Part shown: piece after piece, positions 28,594 to 36,232 of the stretch | Layout: each line of letters begins with the position of its first letter | Position numbering within the stretch: position 1 is the stretch's first letter | Assembly (NCBI GenBank): GCA_021731625.1 | Contig: JAKFXC010000101.1 | Coordinates: 1 to 39,938, forward strand | Direction of reading: 5' to 3' | From: Candidatus Omnitrophota bacterium | GTDB taxonomy: Bacteria; Omnitrophota; Gorgyraeia; Zapsychrales; Fredricksoniimonadaceae | Length of the DNA stretch: 39,938 bases | The notes under the pieces: model-generated | Seen by the model: the letters and a program-made list of their open reading frames with translations, nothing else | Databases searched by the model: none | What the model was told of the DNA's origin: nothing | Made by a program: the position numbers and the translations under genes

Positions 28594-28656
28594 TCACAGG
28601 TCCAGCTTAAAATCAAACAGCAAATTGACAATCAATCTGAAAACGGAGAGAAACAT
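28594..28656 (-). CDS. Very short ORF (20 aa), hydrophobic peptide
   Basis: The ATG at 28656 is preceded by AAGGAGGGCCT, a near-perfect Shine-Dalgarno at the right distance, and the frame closes at TGA after 20 codons. The peptide is MFLSVFRLIVNLLFDFKLDL. It is strongly hydrophobic with alternating charges, and could be an amphipathic or membrane-inserting helix. It lies on the same strand as the giant gene, about 126 bp upstream of its start, so it may be a leader peptide or a free small membrane peptide. No family can be assigned at this length. Confidence 0.4.
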   Translation of the reverse strand: MFLSVFRLIVNLLFDFKLDL

Positions 28657-28746
28657 AGGCCCTCCTTAAATGACGTGCATGGATTATTGTAATTACGGAT
28701 TATTATCGAATTATCAATAAACGATGAATTTCTCGTTAAGAAAAGA

Positions 28747-28764
28747 CTTAATCCTTTCTTAATT
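28747..28764 (+). promoter_or_regulatory. 11-bp-spaced CTTAAT direct repeat, possible weak Pho-type box
   Basis: CTTAAT occurs at 28747-28752 and again at 28758-28763 on the plus strand, with the same 11-bp period as the two clear Pho-type promoters. It lies 83 bp upstream of the plus-strand 51-codon ORF. No good -10 box sits one period further on, so this may be chance in AT-rich DNA. Confidence 0.25.
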
Positions 28765-28846
28765 GAAAATCCATCGCTCCTTCATGCCATTCGATTACAC
28801 TTTTAAAAACACTTGGGGATGGAACGTAGGTTGAAAGGGAGGTGCC

Positions 28847-29002
28847 ATGCACACAGTCAAGGATTTCATTCTGGAAGCCATGTTGATTTTGAGAGTTCTC
28901 TTTAGCTTCACCCGTCGGAAGAAGCCCACATCAGGCAAGGGTCTTGAAGCAGAAATTATTGGAAGAGACCTTCTATTTTATCGCGGATTTCAGGAGTCAT
29001 AG
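28847..29002 (+). CDS. Short ORF (51 aa), amphipathic basic peptide
   Basis: The ATG at 28847 follows AAAGGGAGGTGCC, a strong Shine-Dalgarno. The first half (VKDFILEAMLILRVLFSF) looks like an amphipathic or membrane helix, followed by TRRKKPTSGKG. The last 16 codons overlap the 3' end of the convergent lipoprotein gene, which makes the C-terminal part less certain. Its hydrophobic-then-basic design resembles the 20-residue peptide encoded divergently 190 bp away. No known family is recognised. Confidence 0.4.
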   Translation: MHTVKDFILEAMLILRVLFSFTRRKKPTSGKGLEAEIIGRDLLFYRGFQES

Positions 29003-29459
29003 AGGCATTGCTACCCCAGAAAGTCATCCAAGCAATCTTATATCGGCCGCCCTCAGGGATGAGCGTCAAATCGCAATTCACAGTGCTGTTTTCAAACGTG
29101 ACCTCATAAATATACCGCCTGATTTCTTCTGGTGTGACATTGGCCAGAACAGCGTCGGGTTCGCCTGCCCGTCGATGAAAAGGCATGACTGCTGTTTCCT
29201 CACTCTCAATTTTACCCCACTCGGACTCAAAGGCTGCAATCAATTCTTCAAATTGATCAAGCGATATTCTCTGGGACAATTCCTGGGTAAACAACTCATA
29301 CGCGTCCCGTTCTTTTGAGTTGCGCACGTCATCAAAGAATTTTTGCGCCACCTGGTCCGCTGTGACCGGGGATCTGCCGGCCATCGTGGCGCATCCCGTC
29401 ATGAATAAAGAAAAAACCACCATGGTTCTCAACCGTTGCTTAAATGTATGCTCGTTCAT
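28956..29459 (-). CDS. Lipoprotein with possible NTF2-like domain
   Basis: This 167-residue protein has a lipoprotein signal: a basic head, then VVFSLFMTGC, with Cys23 as the lipidation site. The mature part has an N-terminal helix (ADQVAQKFFDDVRNSKERDAYELFTQEL) and later curved-strand-like segments (YIYEVTFENSTVNCDLTLIPEGGRYKIAWMTF). This order, helices first and a strongly twisted sheet after, resembles NTF2-like or DUF3887/DUF4019-type domains that bind small ligands or partners. The fold is inferred. It starts divergently, 70 bp from the nucleotidyltransferase-like gene. Confidence 0.65.
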   Translation of the reverse strand: MNEHTFKQRLRTMVVFSLFMTGCATMAGRSPVTADQVAQKFFDDVRNSKERDAYELFTQELSQRISLDQFEELIAAFESEWGKIESEETAVMPFHRRAGEPDAVLANVTPEEIRRYIYEVTFENSTVNCDLTLIPEGGRYKIAWMTFWGSNASMTPEIRDKIEGLFQ

Positions 29460-29481
29460 GACCTTTATTTTAACTCTTTTT

Positions 29482-29510
29482 TTGTCAGTCCTTTATAAAT
29501 TCTTCATATT
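29482..29510 (+). promoter_or_regulatory. Candidate promoter of the nucleotidyltransferase-like gene
   Basis: TTGTCA (29482-29487), a 17-bp spacer and CATATT (29505-29510) lie 20 bases before the ATG at 29530. Five of six -35 bases and four of six -10 bases match consensus. Confidence 0.4.
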
Positions 29511-29529
29511 AAAAAGGTAACTTATCATT

Positions 29530-30438
29530 ATGCGCATATACAAAAAAATGCTCCCTCAGCATCCAAAAATCATCACCGAGATCAAAAACAACGTCCGCGC
29601 CGAGCTGGCCAAAATGATCGACGTCTGGCCGTCCGAAGCTAAAGATGATTTGCTCCTGCGCATTGTGCAGGAATGGGATGCCTTTCTGGACCTCATGCAA
29701 AATCATTTGGAACAATCGGCGATTTATCCCTTCGCGCAAATAGCCGTCTCCGAGGCTGAATTCCCAAAAAGTTTTTATAGCAAGGCGCTGCGGATCGGGT
29801 TTTATCCTATCTCGGCAAACCCCTTGCATTGGGGGCATTTGTTGGTGGGAGTATCCGCGATCGCCCGCCCCAAACTGGATAAAATCATCTTTATCATTGC
29901 CGGCGAAGACCCCAAAAAAGACCCGGCGCCGACGGAATCCAGGCATGCCCAATCTCAAAGCATCCTAAAAAAATTCTTTCCGTTTTTTGAGTACTCCAAC
30001 ATTGCCAAAAACACCGCTCTAGACGGTGAAACCAATATCTTCAAAATCCTGTCCTTGAATCCATTTCAAAAGATCGATGCGTCCTATATTGCGGGCCGCG
30101 ACCATTACCACCGTATACAGCCGGAACTCAATAAGCCGGACACCATCCAAAAACTGGAGGAAAACATTGCCAAGCGGATATATGGATATAACGACATGGC
30201 CCATAGCATTTCCGTGCTGTTTGTAGAACGCCAAGGCGGGTCAGCTGTTCCCATACCCACTTCTTTAAAAATCGAAATCCTCCCTCCAGTGCAACCTCAC
30301 ATCTCTTCCACCCTGATCCGCCATGCCTTGATTTCAAAAAATAACAAAGCCGCATTAGCTTTTCTGCCCGCCAGCATTTATGAAAAAATCTATGCCGATG
30401 TTTATGTTTTTCCTTCCAAAAATTTTGCCAAAGTGTAA
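29530..30438 (+). CDS. Nucleotidyltransferase (HxGH cytidylyl/adenylyltransferase fold), NadD-like
   Basis: This 302-residue protein has a long helical N-terminal part (1-86). From residue 87 a Rossmann-like nucleotidyltransferase domain begins with RIGFYPISANPLHWGHL; HWGH at 100-103 is the HxGH nucleotide-binding motif. Near the end, HISSTLIRHAL supplies the ISSTxxR motif that binds the triphosphate. The family includes nicotinate-mononucleotide adenylyltransferase, pantetheine-phosphate adenylyltransferase and FMN adenylyltransferase; the ANPxHxGH start and ISSTxIR end fit NadD best. The usual protein is about 200 residues, so the 86-residue extension is an addition, and the exact substrate is open. 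The gene runs convergent with phoR, with five bases between stops. Confidence 0.75.
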   Translation: MRIYKKMLPQHPKIITEIKNNVRAELAKMIDVWPSEAKDDLLLRIVQEWDAFLDLMQNHLEQSAIYPFAQIAVSEAEFPKSFYSKALRIGFYPISANPLHWGHLLVGVSAIARPKLDKIIFIIAGEDPKKDPAPTESRHAQSQSILKKFFPFFEYSNIAKNTALDGETNIFKILSLNPFQKIDASYIAGRDHYHRIQPELNKPDTIQKLEENIAKRIYGYNDMAHSISVLFVERQGGSAVPIPTSLKIEILPPVQPHISSTLIRHALISKNNKAALAFLPASIYEKIYADVYVFPSKNFAKV

Positions 30439-30443
30439 TGAGG

Positions 30444-31607
30444 TTATTTAGCTGGCGGCAGGAAGATGGAAAAGACCGTGCCTTTGTCGGGGGTGCTGTG
30501 CACTTCGACTTTGCCTTGGTGGGCCTGGACAATGTGTTTGACGATGGCCAGTCCCAGGCCGGTACCGCCGGTTTCCGTTGAGCGGGCTTTGTCCACCCGG
30601 TAAAACCGTTCAAACACGCGGCTTAAATGCTCTTGGGCAATGCCGATGCCGCTGTCCTGCACATCGATGCGCACAAATGGCGGCTCCACAACGGCCTTAA
30701 TCTGGATGCGCCCCCCCGCAGGAGTGAATTTGACGGCATTATCCAATAAATTAATAAAAACCTGTTCCAAATGGTTGCGATCGGCCAAAATGGCTGGTAT
30801 GTGATCAGGAATGTTGACCATCACCTGATGTTTGGCAGCTTCAATGGCCTTTTTATTCATTGCCAGCACCGCGTGCACCACCGCAGCGATGTCCTGAGGG
30901 GCCAAATCCATCTTGGCTTCCCGCGATTCAATGGCGGAAATGGTCAAAAGGTCATTGACCAGCATTTCCAGGCGCAGGGTCTGCTTGTGAATAATGTCTA
31001 AGAACCGGCGGGCGTCCCGCGCCCCCCCCTCCTCCTGCAGCGTTTCCACAAACCCCTTGATCGACGTCAAGGGAGTTTTTAGCTCATGCGAAACATTGGC
31101 CACAAATTCGGTGCGCATTTTTAAGAGCCGTTTGAGTTCCGTGATATCGTGAAAGACCGCCACCGCGCTGGTCAACTGGCCCTGCTGCACCACCGGAGAA
31201 ATCTGCAAACTAAAAAAATTATCCTGGGCTCCCAAGAGGTAAATTTCTTTGTTCACGGCGCGCTTGTGCTGCAGGGCTTCCTTGATGCTTTGGTTGATCT
31301 GCTGGTGCGGGATGACTTCCCAATAAGGTTTCAGGGCCACATCTTTGGAGCGCATCTGGAACATGCTGGAGGCATTGGGGCTGACGTAGAGAATTTTCTC
31401 GTCGCGGCCGATGACCAAAACTCCCTCGACCATGCTGGAGAGGATGGCATTGAGTTCATTTTTCTCGTGGAAGGACTGCTGTTTTTGGAGCGACAACTCC
31501 GCCGTCAAGTCCTGGAGGGCCCTGTCTTTGTGTTGTATGACCCCACCATAATACCGCCGCAGTAAGAAAAGTAGGATCGTCGCGAAAATGGCCAGGGCGA
31601 GTAACAT
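30444..31607 (-). CDS. phoR: PhoR-like sensor histidine kinase
   Basis: This 387-residue kinase begins with a single membrane helix (1-16) and no large periplasmic part, as in PhoR. A short coiled coil (25-50) and a PAS domain (about 52-160, ending VFHDITELKR) follow. The dimerisation and phosphotransfer helix carries NVSHELKTPL with H174. The ATPase domain has the N box at NLLDNAVKF (near 287-295), DSGIGI (318-323) and GGTGLGLAIV (347-356). It would phosphorylate the PhoB at 18536-19237 under low phosphate, through PhoU and Pst signalling. The pairing is inferred: kinase and regulator lie 11 kb apart here, with the giant gene between them. Confidence 0.85.
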   Translation of the reverse strand: MLLALAIFATILLFLLRRYYGGVIQHKDRALQDLTAELSLQKQQSFHEKNELNAILSSMVEGVLVIGRDEKILYVSPNASSMFQMRSKDVALKPYWEVIPHQQINQSIKEALQHKRAVNKEIYLLGAQDNFFSLQISPVVQQGQLTSAVAVFHDITELKRLLKMRTEFVANVSHELKTPLTSIKGFVETLQEEGGARDARRFLDIIHKQTLRLEMLVNDLLTISAIESREAKMDLAPQDIAAVVHAVLAMNKKAIEAAKHQVMVNIPDHIPAILADRNHLEQVFINLLDNAVKFTPAGGRIQIKAVVEPPFVRIDVQDSGIGIAQEHLSRVFERFYRVDKARSTETGGTGLGLAIVKHIVQAHQGKVEVHSTPDKGTVFSIFLPPAK

Positions 31608-31630
31608 TAGATTAATCTTATCATTTTTCT

Positions 31631-32461
31631 ATGCATTTTCCAAATGCCGTATGTTACAGTAAACGCGTGACCGAGCAACTTAACCTCTTGTATTGGGCCA
31701 CGCTGACTGGCCTCATCAGCTGTTTAGCGACGGGCTTAGGCGCCATCCCCGTCCATTTTGTCAAGAACAACTCCAAACTGCTGCGGGCCTTCTCCTTGTC
31801 CTTTGCCGCCGGCATGATGATCTCCGCTTCCGTGTTTTCGCTGGCCCAGGAAGGCATTGCCTTGAAAGCCAAGCTCCCTATGGCCCCTTATGGGGTGATC
31901 TTGGGGCTGATGCTGGGCGCGCTTTTTTTCTGGTGGACGGAAAAATGTGTGGAGCATTTTCATTTCGAACGGCACCAACTCGCCCACGGACTTTCCAAAA
32001 AAGGAATTTTGCTTTTTATTGCCATGTTTGTGCACTCCATCCCCGAGGGCATTGCCATCGGGGTGGGTTTTGCCACCGGCAACTTTCATTTCGGCCTGAT
32101 CATGGCCATTGCCATCGGCGTGCACAATATCCCGGAAGGCATTGCGGTGTCCCTGCCCCTTAAAAAAGACGGGAATTCAACGCTGCGCTGCGCCTGGGCC
32201 TCGATACTCACCAGCGTGCCTCAACCGCTGCTGGCGGCGCCTGCCGCCTTGTTGGCATGGTTTTTCGAGCCGCTGTTGCCCATTGGTTTGGGCTTTGCCG
32301 GCGGGGCCATGATCTATTTGGTAGTTTCGGAAATGCTCCCGGAAGCCATCGAAGAAGGCGGCCATGTGCGGGCCGCCTGGGGGGTCATGACAGGTTTATG
32401 CGCCATGTTGCTTATCACAAATCTCATCAATTTAATCCCTACGCCTCCCCCGGTCCAATAA
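31631..32461 (+). CDS. ZIP family divalent metal transporter
   Basis: This 276-residue protein has about eight hydrophobic spans. The two signature helices carry HSIPEGIAIG and HNIPEGIAVS, whose His, Glu and Asn residues form the binuclear metal site of ZIP importers (zinc, iron or manganese; ZupT-like). A His-rich stretch between early helices (EKCVEHFHFERHQLAHG) replaces the usual cytoplasmic metal-sensing loop. The ATG at 31631 is used, but a GTG at 31667 is a plausible alternative start since neither has a clear ribosome binding site. It is divergent from phoR, with 23 bp between starts. Confidence 0.88.
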   Translation: MHFPNAVCYSKRVTEQLNLLYWATLTGLISCLATGLGAIPVHFVKNNSKLLRAFSLSFAAGMMISASVFSLAQEGIALKAKLPMAPYGVILGLMLGALFFWWTEKCVEHFHFERHQLAHGLSKKGILLFIAMFVHSIPEGIAIGVGFATGNFHFGLIMAIAIGVHNIPEGIAVSLPLKKDGNSTLRCAWASILTSVPQPLLAAPAALLAWFFEPLLPIGLGFAGGAMIYLVVSEMLPEAIEEGGHVRAAWGVMTGLCAMLLITNLINLIPTPPPVQ

Positions 32462-32496
32462 TTTCATCCTCGTCCACCGTAAAATTAATTTTTAGC

Positions 32497-32577
32497 AAGT
32501 GCGGTGTACTAAAGGGGGGTGCTCAGCGGGCATAGCGAGCGCCGAAGGGGGACTTGCCCCCCCTAGCGAAAGTGCGG
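32497..32577. repeat. GC-rich hairpin region bounded by direct repeats
   Basis: AAGTGCGG occurs at 32497-32504 and again at 32570-32577. Between them lie nested G- and C-runs: AGGGGGG (32513-32519) can pair with CCCCCCT near 32558-32564, and GGGGG (32547-32551) can pair with CCCCC (32557-32561). The region sits between the convergent ZIP and FKBP genes and could stop transcription from both sides, but it has no T-run. It may also be the remains of a small mobile element. Confidence 0.5.
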
Positions 32578-32618
32578 AGTAAACTTCACGAGCAATGAAC
32601 AATTAAGTTTGCGGAACA

Positions 32619-33173
32619 CTACTTGCCAGCAGGAGTCGCCGGCGCCACCGCAGTCACGGGACTGGCAGGAGCCGCCGGAGCTGGTTCGATGCTGATAATC
32701 TTGACTTTGAATTCCAATTGTTTGCCGGCCAGAGGATGGTTAAAATCCAGCATGACTTTATCCTCTTTGACTTCGGCAATGGTAGCGGGAAAACTCTCCC
32801 CATCAGGGGCCTGCGCTTGCAGCACCATACCGACTTTGGGTTCGGAGCCGGCCGGCATGGCGGATTTTGGAAATTCTTTCAGGGCTTTGGCATCTGGTTC
32901 GCCGTAGGCATCTTTGGCCGCCACGGTGATAACTTTTTCCTCACCCACATGCATGCCCATCAAGCCGGATTCCAGACCTGGGATAATGGTTTGATCGCCC
33001 ACCACAAAACGCAGAGGTTCTTTGCCGGCGGAAGTCTCTAGCTGTTCATTGTTGACCGTCAAGGTGTAGTCCACTTTCACCAGTTTGCCCTTGGCCACCG
33101 CATCGTCGGCAGCCAGCCCCGGACCGGAAGTTAAAATAATCGCTAACCCTGTCAACAACCACAATTTTTTCAT
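32619..33173 (-). CDS. Exported FKBP-type peptidyl-prolyl isomerase, SlyD-like
   Basis: The start at ATG 33173 follows AAAGGAT, and the 184-residue product begins with a signal peptide (MKKLWLLTGLAIILTSGPGLAA). The mature domain contains VKVDYTLTVNNEQLETS, RFVVGDQTIIPGLESGLMGMHVGEEK (the FK506-binding fold core) and DAYGEP. The LDFNHPLAGKQLEFKVKII end is that of SlyD-type FKBPs with an IF-domain insert, which act as isomerase and chaperone. SlyD itself is cytoplasmic; the signal peptide places this one in the periplasm or outside. An Ala/Pro-rich tail follows. The upstream in-frame ATG at 33194 has no ribosome binding site and would bury the signal. Confidence 0.85.
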   Translation of the reverse strand: MKKLWLLTGLAIILTSGPGLAADDAVAKGKLVKVDYTLTVNNEQLETSAGKEPLRFVVGDQTIIPGLESGLMGMHVGEEKVITVAAKDAYGEPDAKALKEFPKSAMPAGSEPKVGMVLQAQAPDGESFPATIAEVKEDKVMLDFNHPLAGKQLEFKVKIISIEPAPAAPASPVTAVAPATPAGK

Positions 33174-33238
33174 ATCATCCTTTCCATGAGCCACCGTAAG
33201 GCCAATAAACTAACAAATGAAAGCACTAATGAATTATC

Positions 33239-33253
33239 GGTATACTTTATACC
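33239..33253. promoter_or_regulatory. Perfect palindrome upstream of the FKBP gene
   Basis: GGTATACTTTATACC is a dyad with 6-base arms and a 3-base centre. It lies 66 bp before the FKBP start, at the edge of the non-coding region, in AT-rich promoter-like DNA, and is a candidate operator. Confidence 0.35.
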
Positions 33254-33560
33254 TTAATAATGAGCTCCTGTCAATCTTACCATCTAGGATATTTCTTGAT
33301 AACTTGCGTGACGGTGCCGCTGAAGGGCGCATGGCTGGCATCGCCAGAATTAGGAAGCCGTTATTTCAGGCGTGGCAGTGGTAAGCATAATGTTTACGCA
33401 TACCGCAATTCCGCCGGAGCCGAGGGGTTTGGTGCCGCATGGGGCAAGCTGGAGTTTGGAGAATACGGGGTGAAATTCCCGGCCCGGTCCCTGCGGCGGA
33501 CCTGATAAATATACGTCTCCATGAGGCAGTCAGTTTCCGGCTGGGAGGGATTGCCCGGAC
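33254..33560. other. Apparently non-coding, hairpin-rich region
   Basis: No convincing gene is seen. An open frame on the plus strand (33260-33505) has no ribosome binding site and an odd composition. The DNA is much more GC-rich than its flanks and holds several tight hairpins: CTGGC/GCCAG (33335-33347), CGGG/CCCG around GTGAAATT (33466-33481), and GGTCC/GGACC with a 7-base loop (33486-33502). Such density suggests a structured RNA or a decayed mobile element. On the minus strand it would follow the MOSC-MobA gene and precede the FKBP gene. Confidence 0.4.
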
Positions 33561-34595
33561 TTAAAGAAGCTTTTTAGCAAAATCTTCTGGGGAATTCATA
33601 TTGCTTAATGAGAAAAGATATTCTTCTGGAACATCGATTGAGGCGGCAGAAACTTCTTTTAATAAATCTTTCATGGCCAGTCGTCTTCGAGCAATATGAT
33701 CTTGCACATAAGGAAGAAGTGTTGCAGGATACCTTCCTAGAAGAGGCTCTCGGTATCCCTTATTACTGAGGACGACGGGTGATTTGATTTCAGATTTAAC
33801 CAAAAAAGAAAATATTTCCGGTATCACTTTCGAAAGATCACATGGAGAAATCAAATATTCTGAATCTAACCCAGAACTTAATAAAGCCTCTAAAGCTCCC
33901 ATTGGCCCTAAGCCTTGATAATTATCTTGAATGCGCTTTAAATGTCGCAGAGAATCTGGCACCCCCTCCCCATGCCCCACCAAAACAACCTCTTTGCATA
34001 ATTGCTTAAGAACATGGTGAACATGTTCAATTAAAGTACTCCCGCGTGGAAGAATAATGGATGCCTTTGGTTTTCCCATTCGACTACTTCGTCCACCGCA
34101 GAAGATTGCACCGGTATGGGGCCATAAAAAATTAGACATTTTTTCCGGTGAAGGTTTTATCACAATGGTCTCGCCGTTATTTAAAATTCCTTCCTTTAGC
34201 ACCCGCGCATACATCCCGTGACCGTCTGTCGCGTCTTCTTTTAATTTGGGATGGATTTGATCCATGACATAACAGGTGGGCCGGGTACGGGTAATTTCGA
34301 GGACAACGCCTCCGGCAAACTCAAGAACCGTCCCTTCGGGCAAGGCATTGACATTCAATTCTTGTACCGTAAGGTTTTCTCCGGTTGTGCCTGGTTTTAA
34401 AGGATAGCCTTTTGCACAGAGCTCGTGGAGCCGTTCAACATCTTGAATACAAACGGCCTGTGTTAGTCGATAATGTTTTTCATGATTATGTTCATCACCT
34501 ACTAAACCTTTTTCAATAATATTGACAGAATCTATTGGAAACTTTGGAACCCCGCCTTTAGAAATATTAATGGATACCACGTGCGGCTTTTTCAT
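33561..34595 (-). CDS. MOSC domain fused to MobA-like molybdopterin guanylyltransferase
   Basis: This 344-residue fusion starts at ATG 34595 (an in-frame TTG two codons upstream is possible). Residues 1-155 form a MOSC domain with KGLVGDEHNHEKHYR, GTTGENLTV and the cysteine motif ITRTRPTCYVMDQI; MOSC domains carry or insert sulfur or molybdenum. Residues 155-344 form a MobA nucleotidyltransferase with GAIFCGGRSSRMGKPKASI (the GTP-binding loop), GLGPMGALEALL and the LISPCDLSKV metal site. MobA joins GMP to molybdopterin to make the bis-MGD cofactor used by nitrate reductases. It is the last gene of the nitrate cluster and probably matures the molybdoenzyme whose end is at 39474. The nucleotide-binding loop matches well. 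Confidence 0.88.
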   Translation of the reverse strand: MKKPHVVSINISKGGVPKFPIDSVNIIEKGLVGDEHNHEKHYRLTQAVCIQDVERLHELCAKGYPLKPGTTGENLTVQELNVNALPEGTVLEFAGGVVLEITRTRPTCYVMDQIHPKLKEDATDGHGMYARVLKEGILNNGETIVIKPSPEKMSNFLWPHTGAIFCGGRSSRMGKPKASIILPRGSTLIEHVHHVLKQLCKEVVLVGHGEGVPDSLRHLKRIQDNYQGLGPMGALEALLSSGLDSEYLISPCDLSKVIPEIFSFLVKSEIKSPVVLSNKGYREPLLGRYPATLLPYVQDHIARRRLAMKDLLKEVSAASIDVPEEYLFSLSNMNSPEDFAKKLL

Positions 34596-34610
34596 ATCCA
34601 ACGTTGGAGA

Positions 34611-36206
34611 TTAACACTGAATCCCAGAATTTTTCCGATCGTAATAATACCAATTCAAAAAGAGACAGATCACGTAATAGACTGTAAACCCATAAAGCGC
34701 ATACTCGGGGTGGCCTGCTTTAATCTGCTGACCAAACACAATGGGAATTATAAATGCGCCGTATGCCGCAATCGCCGATGTCCAGCCCAGTACAGGCCCA
34801 GCTTGTTCTTTGGGAAAAATATATGGGATACTGCGGAATGTTGATCCGTTTCCAATACCAGCCGCAAAAAATAAAAACATAAAGAGGCCAAAAAACGGCC
34901 ACCAAAATACGTCTGGGGCTGCAGAGGCTTTAGCTTTTACAACAAAAAATGCAACTCCTAAGCAAGCAGCCACCTGCAGGACCGTGCTCCATGCAGTGAC
35001 TTTAGATCCGCTTCCTATCTTATCAGCAAACCATCCTCCTACTGGACGGATCAATGCTCCGACTAATGGCCCCAAAAAGGCCCATACCATAGGATTAGGT
35101 GCGTTTGGATTCACGGAACCATCCGGCATGTAACCAAAAACATCTTGGATCAATTTTGGAAATGAGGCTGAATAACCGATAAATGACCCGAATGTCATGA
35201 CATACAAGACGGTCATGATCCACGTGTGCTTATTATTGAAAATCGCGAACTGACGCTGTAAATTACCTTGAATTTGCTTTGGCGAGAAAAATTTAATAAT
35301 GATTAACGTCAATGTGATGGTTACCGGTAAGACAATCCACATATTAAGCTTTAAACCTGTGAGCATATACGCTCCGGTCCCAGCGGCAATTAGACCAAAA
35401 AGAATCAATAATATAATCTTCCTAAATTCACCGAATGTATCACCCAATTGCGGGGTCGCTGTTTTTAAATTATTCATACCGAAATAGGCCGCCATAGCCG
35501 ACAAAAATAATAAAGGAGCTCCTATGCACCCAGCATTTTGAATAAACACTAAAGAACCGACAGCTTTACCTCCATCCGCCTCAACCAGCTCCAATCCAGG
35601 CCCCGCTGGACTACCGAAATAAGCGCCTGTAATTAAAATTGGGATCATAAATTGCACCGCGCTGACCCCCAGGTTTCCTAAACCCGCATTTAAACCCAAC
35701 GCCGTACCCTGCATTCTCTTAGGGAAAAAGAATGAAATATTTGACATAAACGACGCAAAATTGCCGCCCCCAAGACCAGAAAGAACAGCGAGCAGCGCAA
35801 ATATATAATAAGGCGTGTTACTGTTTTGAAGCGCAAATCCTGCACCTACCGCAGGTATCATAAGCAGCATGGTCGAAATAAAAACAACATTTCTGCCGCC
35901 TCCGATGGCAATTAAGAAGGAATGTGGGATACGCAGTGTTGCGCCTGATAAACCGGCAATAGCCGGCAAAGTCCAAAGTAATTCATTAATGACTTTGAGA
36001 TCTTGAGCTGTCTCATGGGGCATACCCAGCGTAAAACCAAGCTTCTTCATCTGGACAATGATGATGCCCCACATGATCCAGACGGCAAAAGATTGAAACA
36101 ACGCTGAGATGGAAATCCAAAGATTACGTGTAGCAACCTTTTTCCCTTCCGTTTCCCAAAACGTCTGATTTTCAACATCCCAATCTTCAATATTGATCCT
36201 TGACAT
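34611..36206 (-). CDS. narK: NarK-family nitrate/nitrite transporter (531 aa)
   Basis: This Major Facilitator transporter has 12 spans and a soluble N-terminal extension (1-30). The nitrate signature NAGLGNLGVSAVQFMIP in helix 5 identifies the NarK/NasA group. GAMPHETA-type loop sequences and GNGSTFRSIPYIFPKE near helix 10-11 also fit. Some NarK proteins import nitrate with protons and others exchange nitrate for nitrite; the two in this window probably divide these jobs, but sequence alone does not show which does which. AGGGGGGAT precedes the ATG. It follows the heavy-metal-binding peptide by 26 bp and precedes the MOSC-MobA gene by about 15 bp. Confidence 0.9.
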   Translation of the reverse strand: MSRINIEDWDVENQTFWETEGKKVATRNLWISISALFQSFAVWIMWGIIIVQMKKLGFTLGMPHETAQDLKVINELLWTLPAIAGLSGATLRIPHSFLIAIGGGRNVVFISTMLLMIPAVGAGFALQNSNTPYYIFALLAVLSGLGGGNFASFMSNISFFFPKRMQGTALGLNAGLGNLGVSAVQFMIPILITGAYFGSPAGPGLELVEADGGKAVGSLVFIQNAGCIGAPLLFLSAMAAYFGMNNLKTATPQLGDTFGEFRKIILLILFGLIAAGTGAYMLTGLKLNMWIVLPVTITLTLIIIKFFSPKQIQGNLQRQFAIFNNKHTWIMTVLYVMTFGSFIGYSASFPKLIQDVFGYMPDGSVNPNAPNPMVWAFLGPLVGALIRPVGGWFADKIGSGSKVTAWSTVLQVAACLGVAFFVVKAKASAAPDVFWWPFFGLFMFLFFAAGIGNGSTFRSIPYIFPKEQAGPVLGWTSAIAAYGAFIIPIVFGQQIKAGHPEYALYGFTVYYVICLFLNWYYYDRKNSGIQC

Positions 36207-36232
36207 AATCCCCCCTCATGCTTCCACAAACT

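Larger units (their letters stand above)
28469..28955. other. Divergent intergenic region with two short ORFs and repeated AT-rich motifs
   Basis: This region lies between the start of the giant gene and the end of the lipoprotein gene. It is AT-rich and holds a 20-codon ORF on the minus strand and a 51-codon ORF on the plus strand (listed separately). It also holds a direct repeat of GGATTATT (28681 and 28697) and a CTTAAT repeat spaced 11 bp. One CTTAACA (minus strand, 28529-28523) lies 55 bp upstream of the giant gene start, but without convincing flanking repeats. Confidence 0.5.

Noticed and set aside
33260-33505. 81-codon plus-strand open frame in the hairpin-rich region
   Set aside because: There is no ribosome binding site and no recognisable family, and the DNA is better explained by its hairpins as non-coding.
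33455-33540. Possible cobalamin or FMN riboswitch, suggested by GGGGTGAAATTCCC and GGCAGTCAG
   Set aside because: The other conserved boxes of both riboswitch classes are missing, and no plus-strand gene follows.
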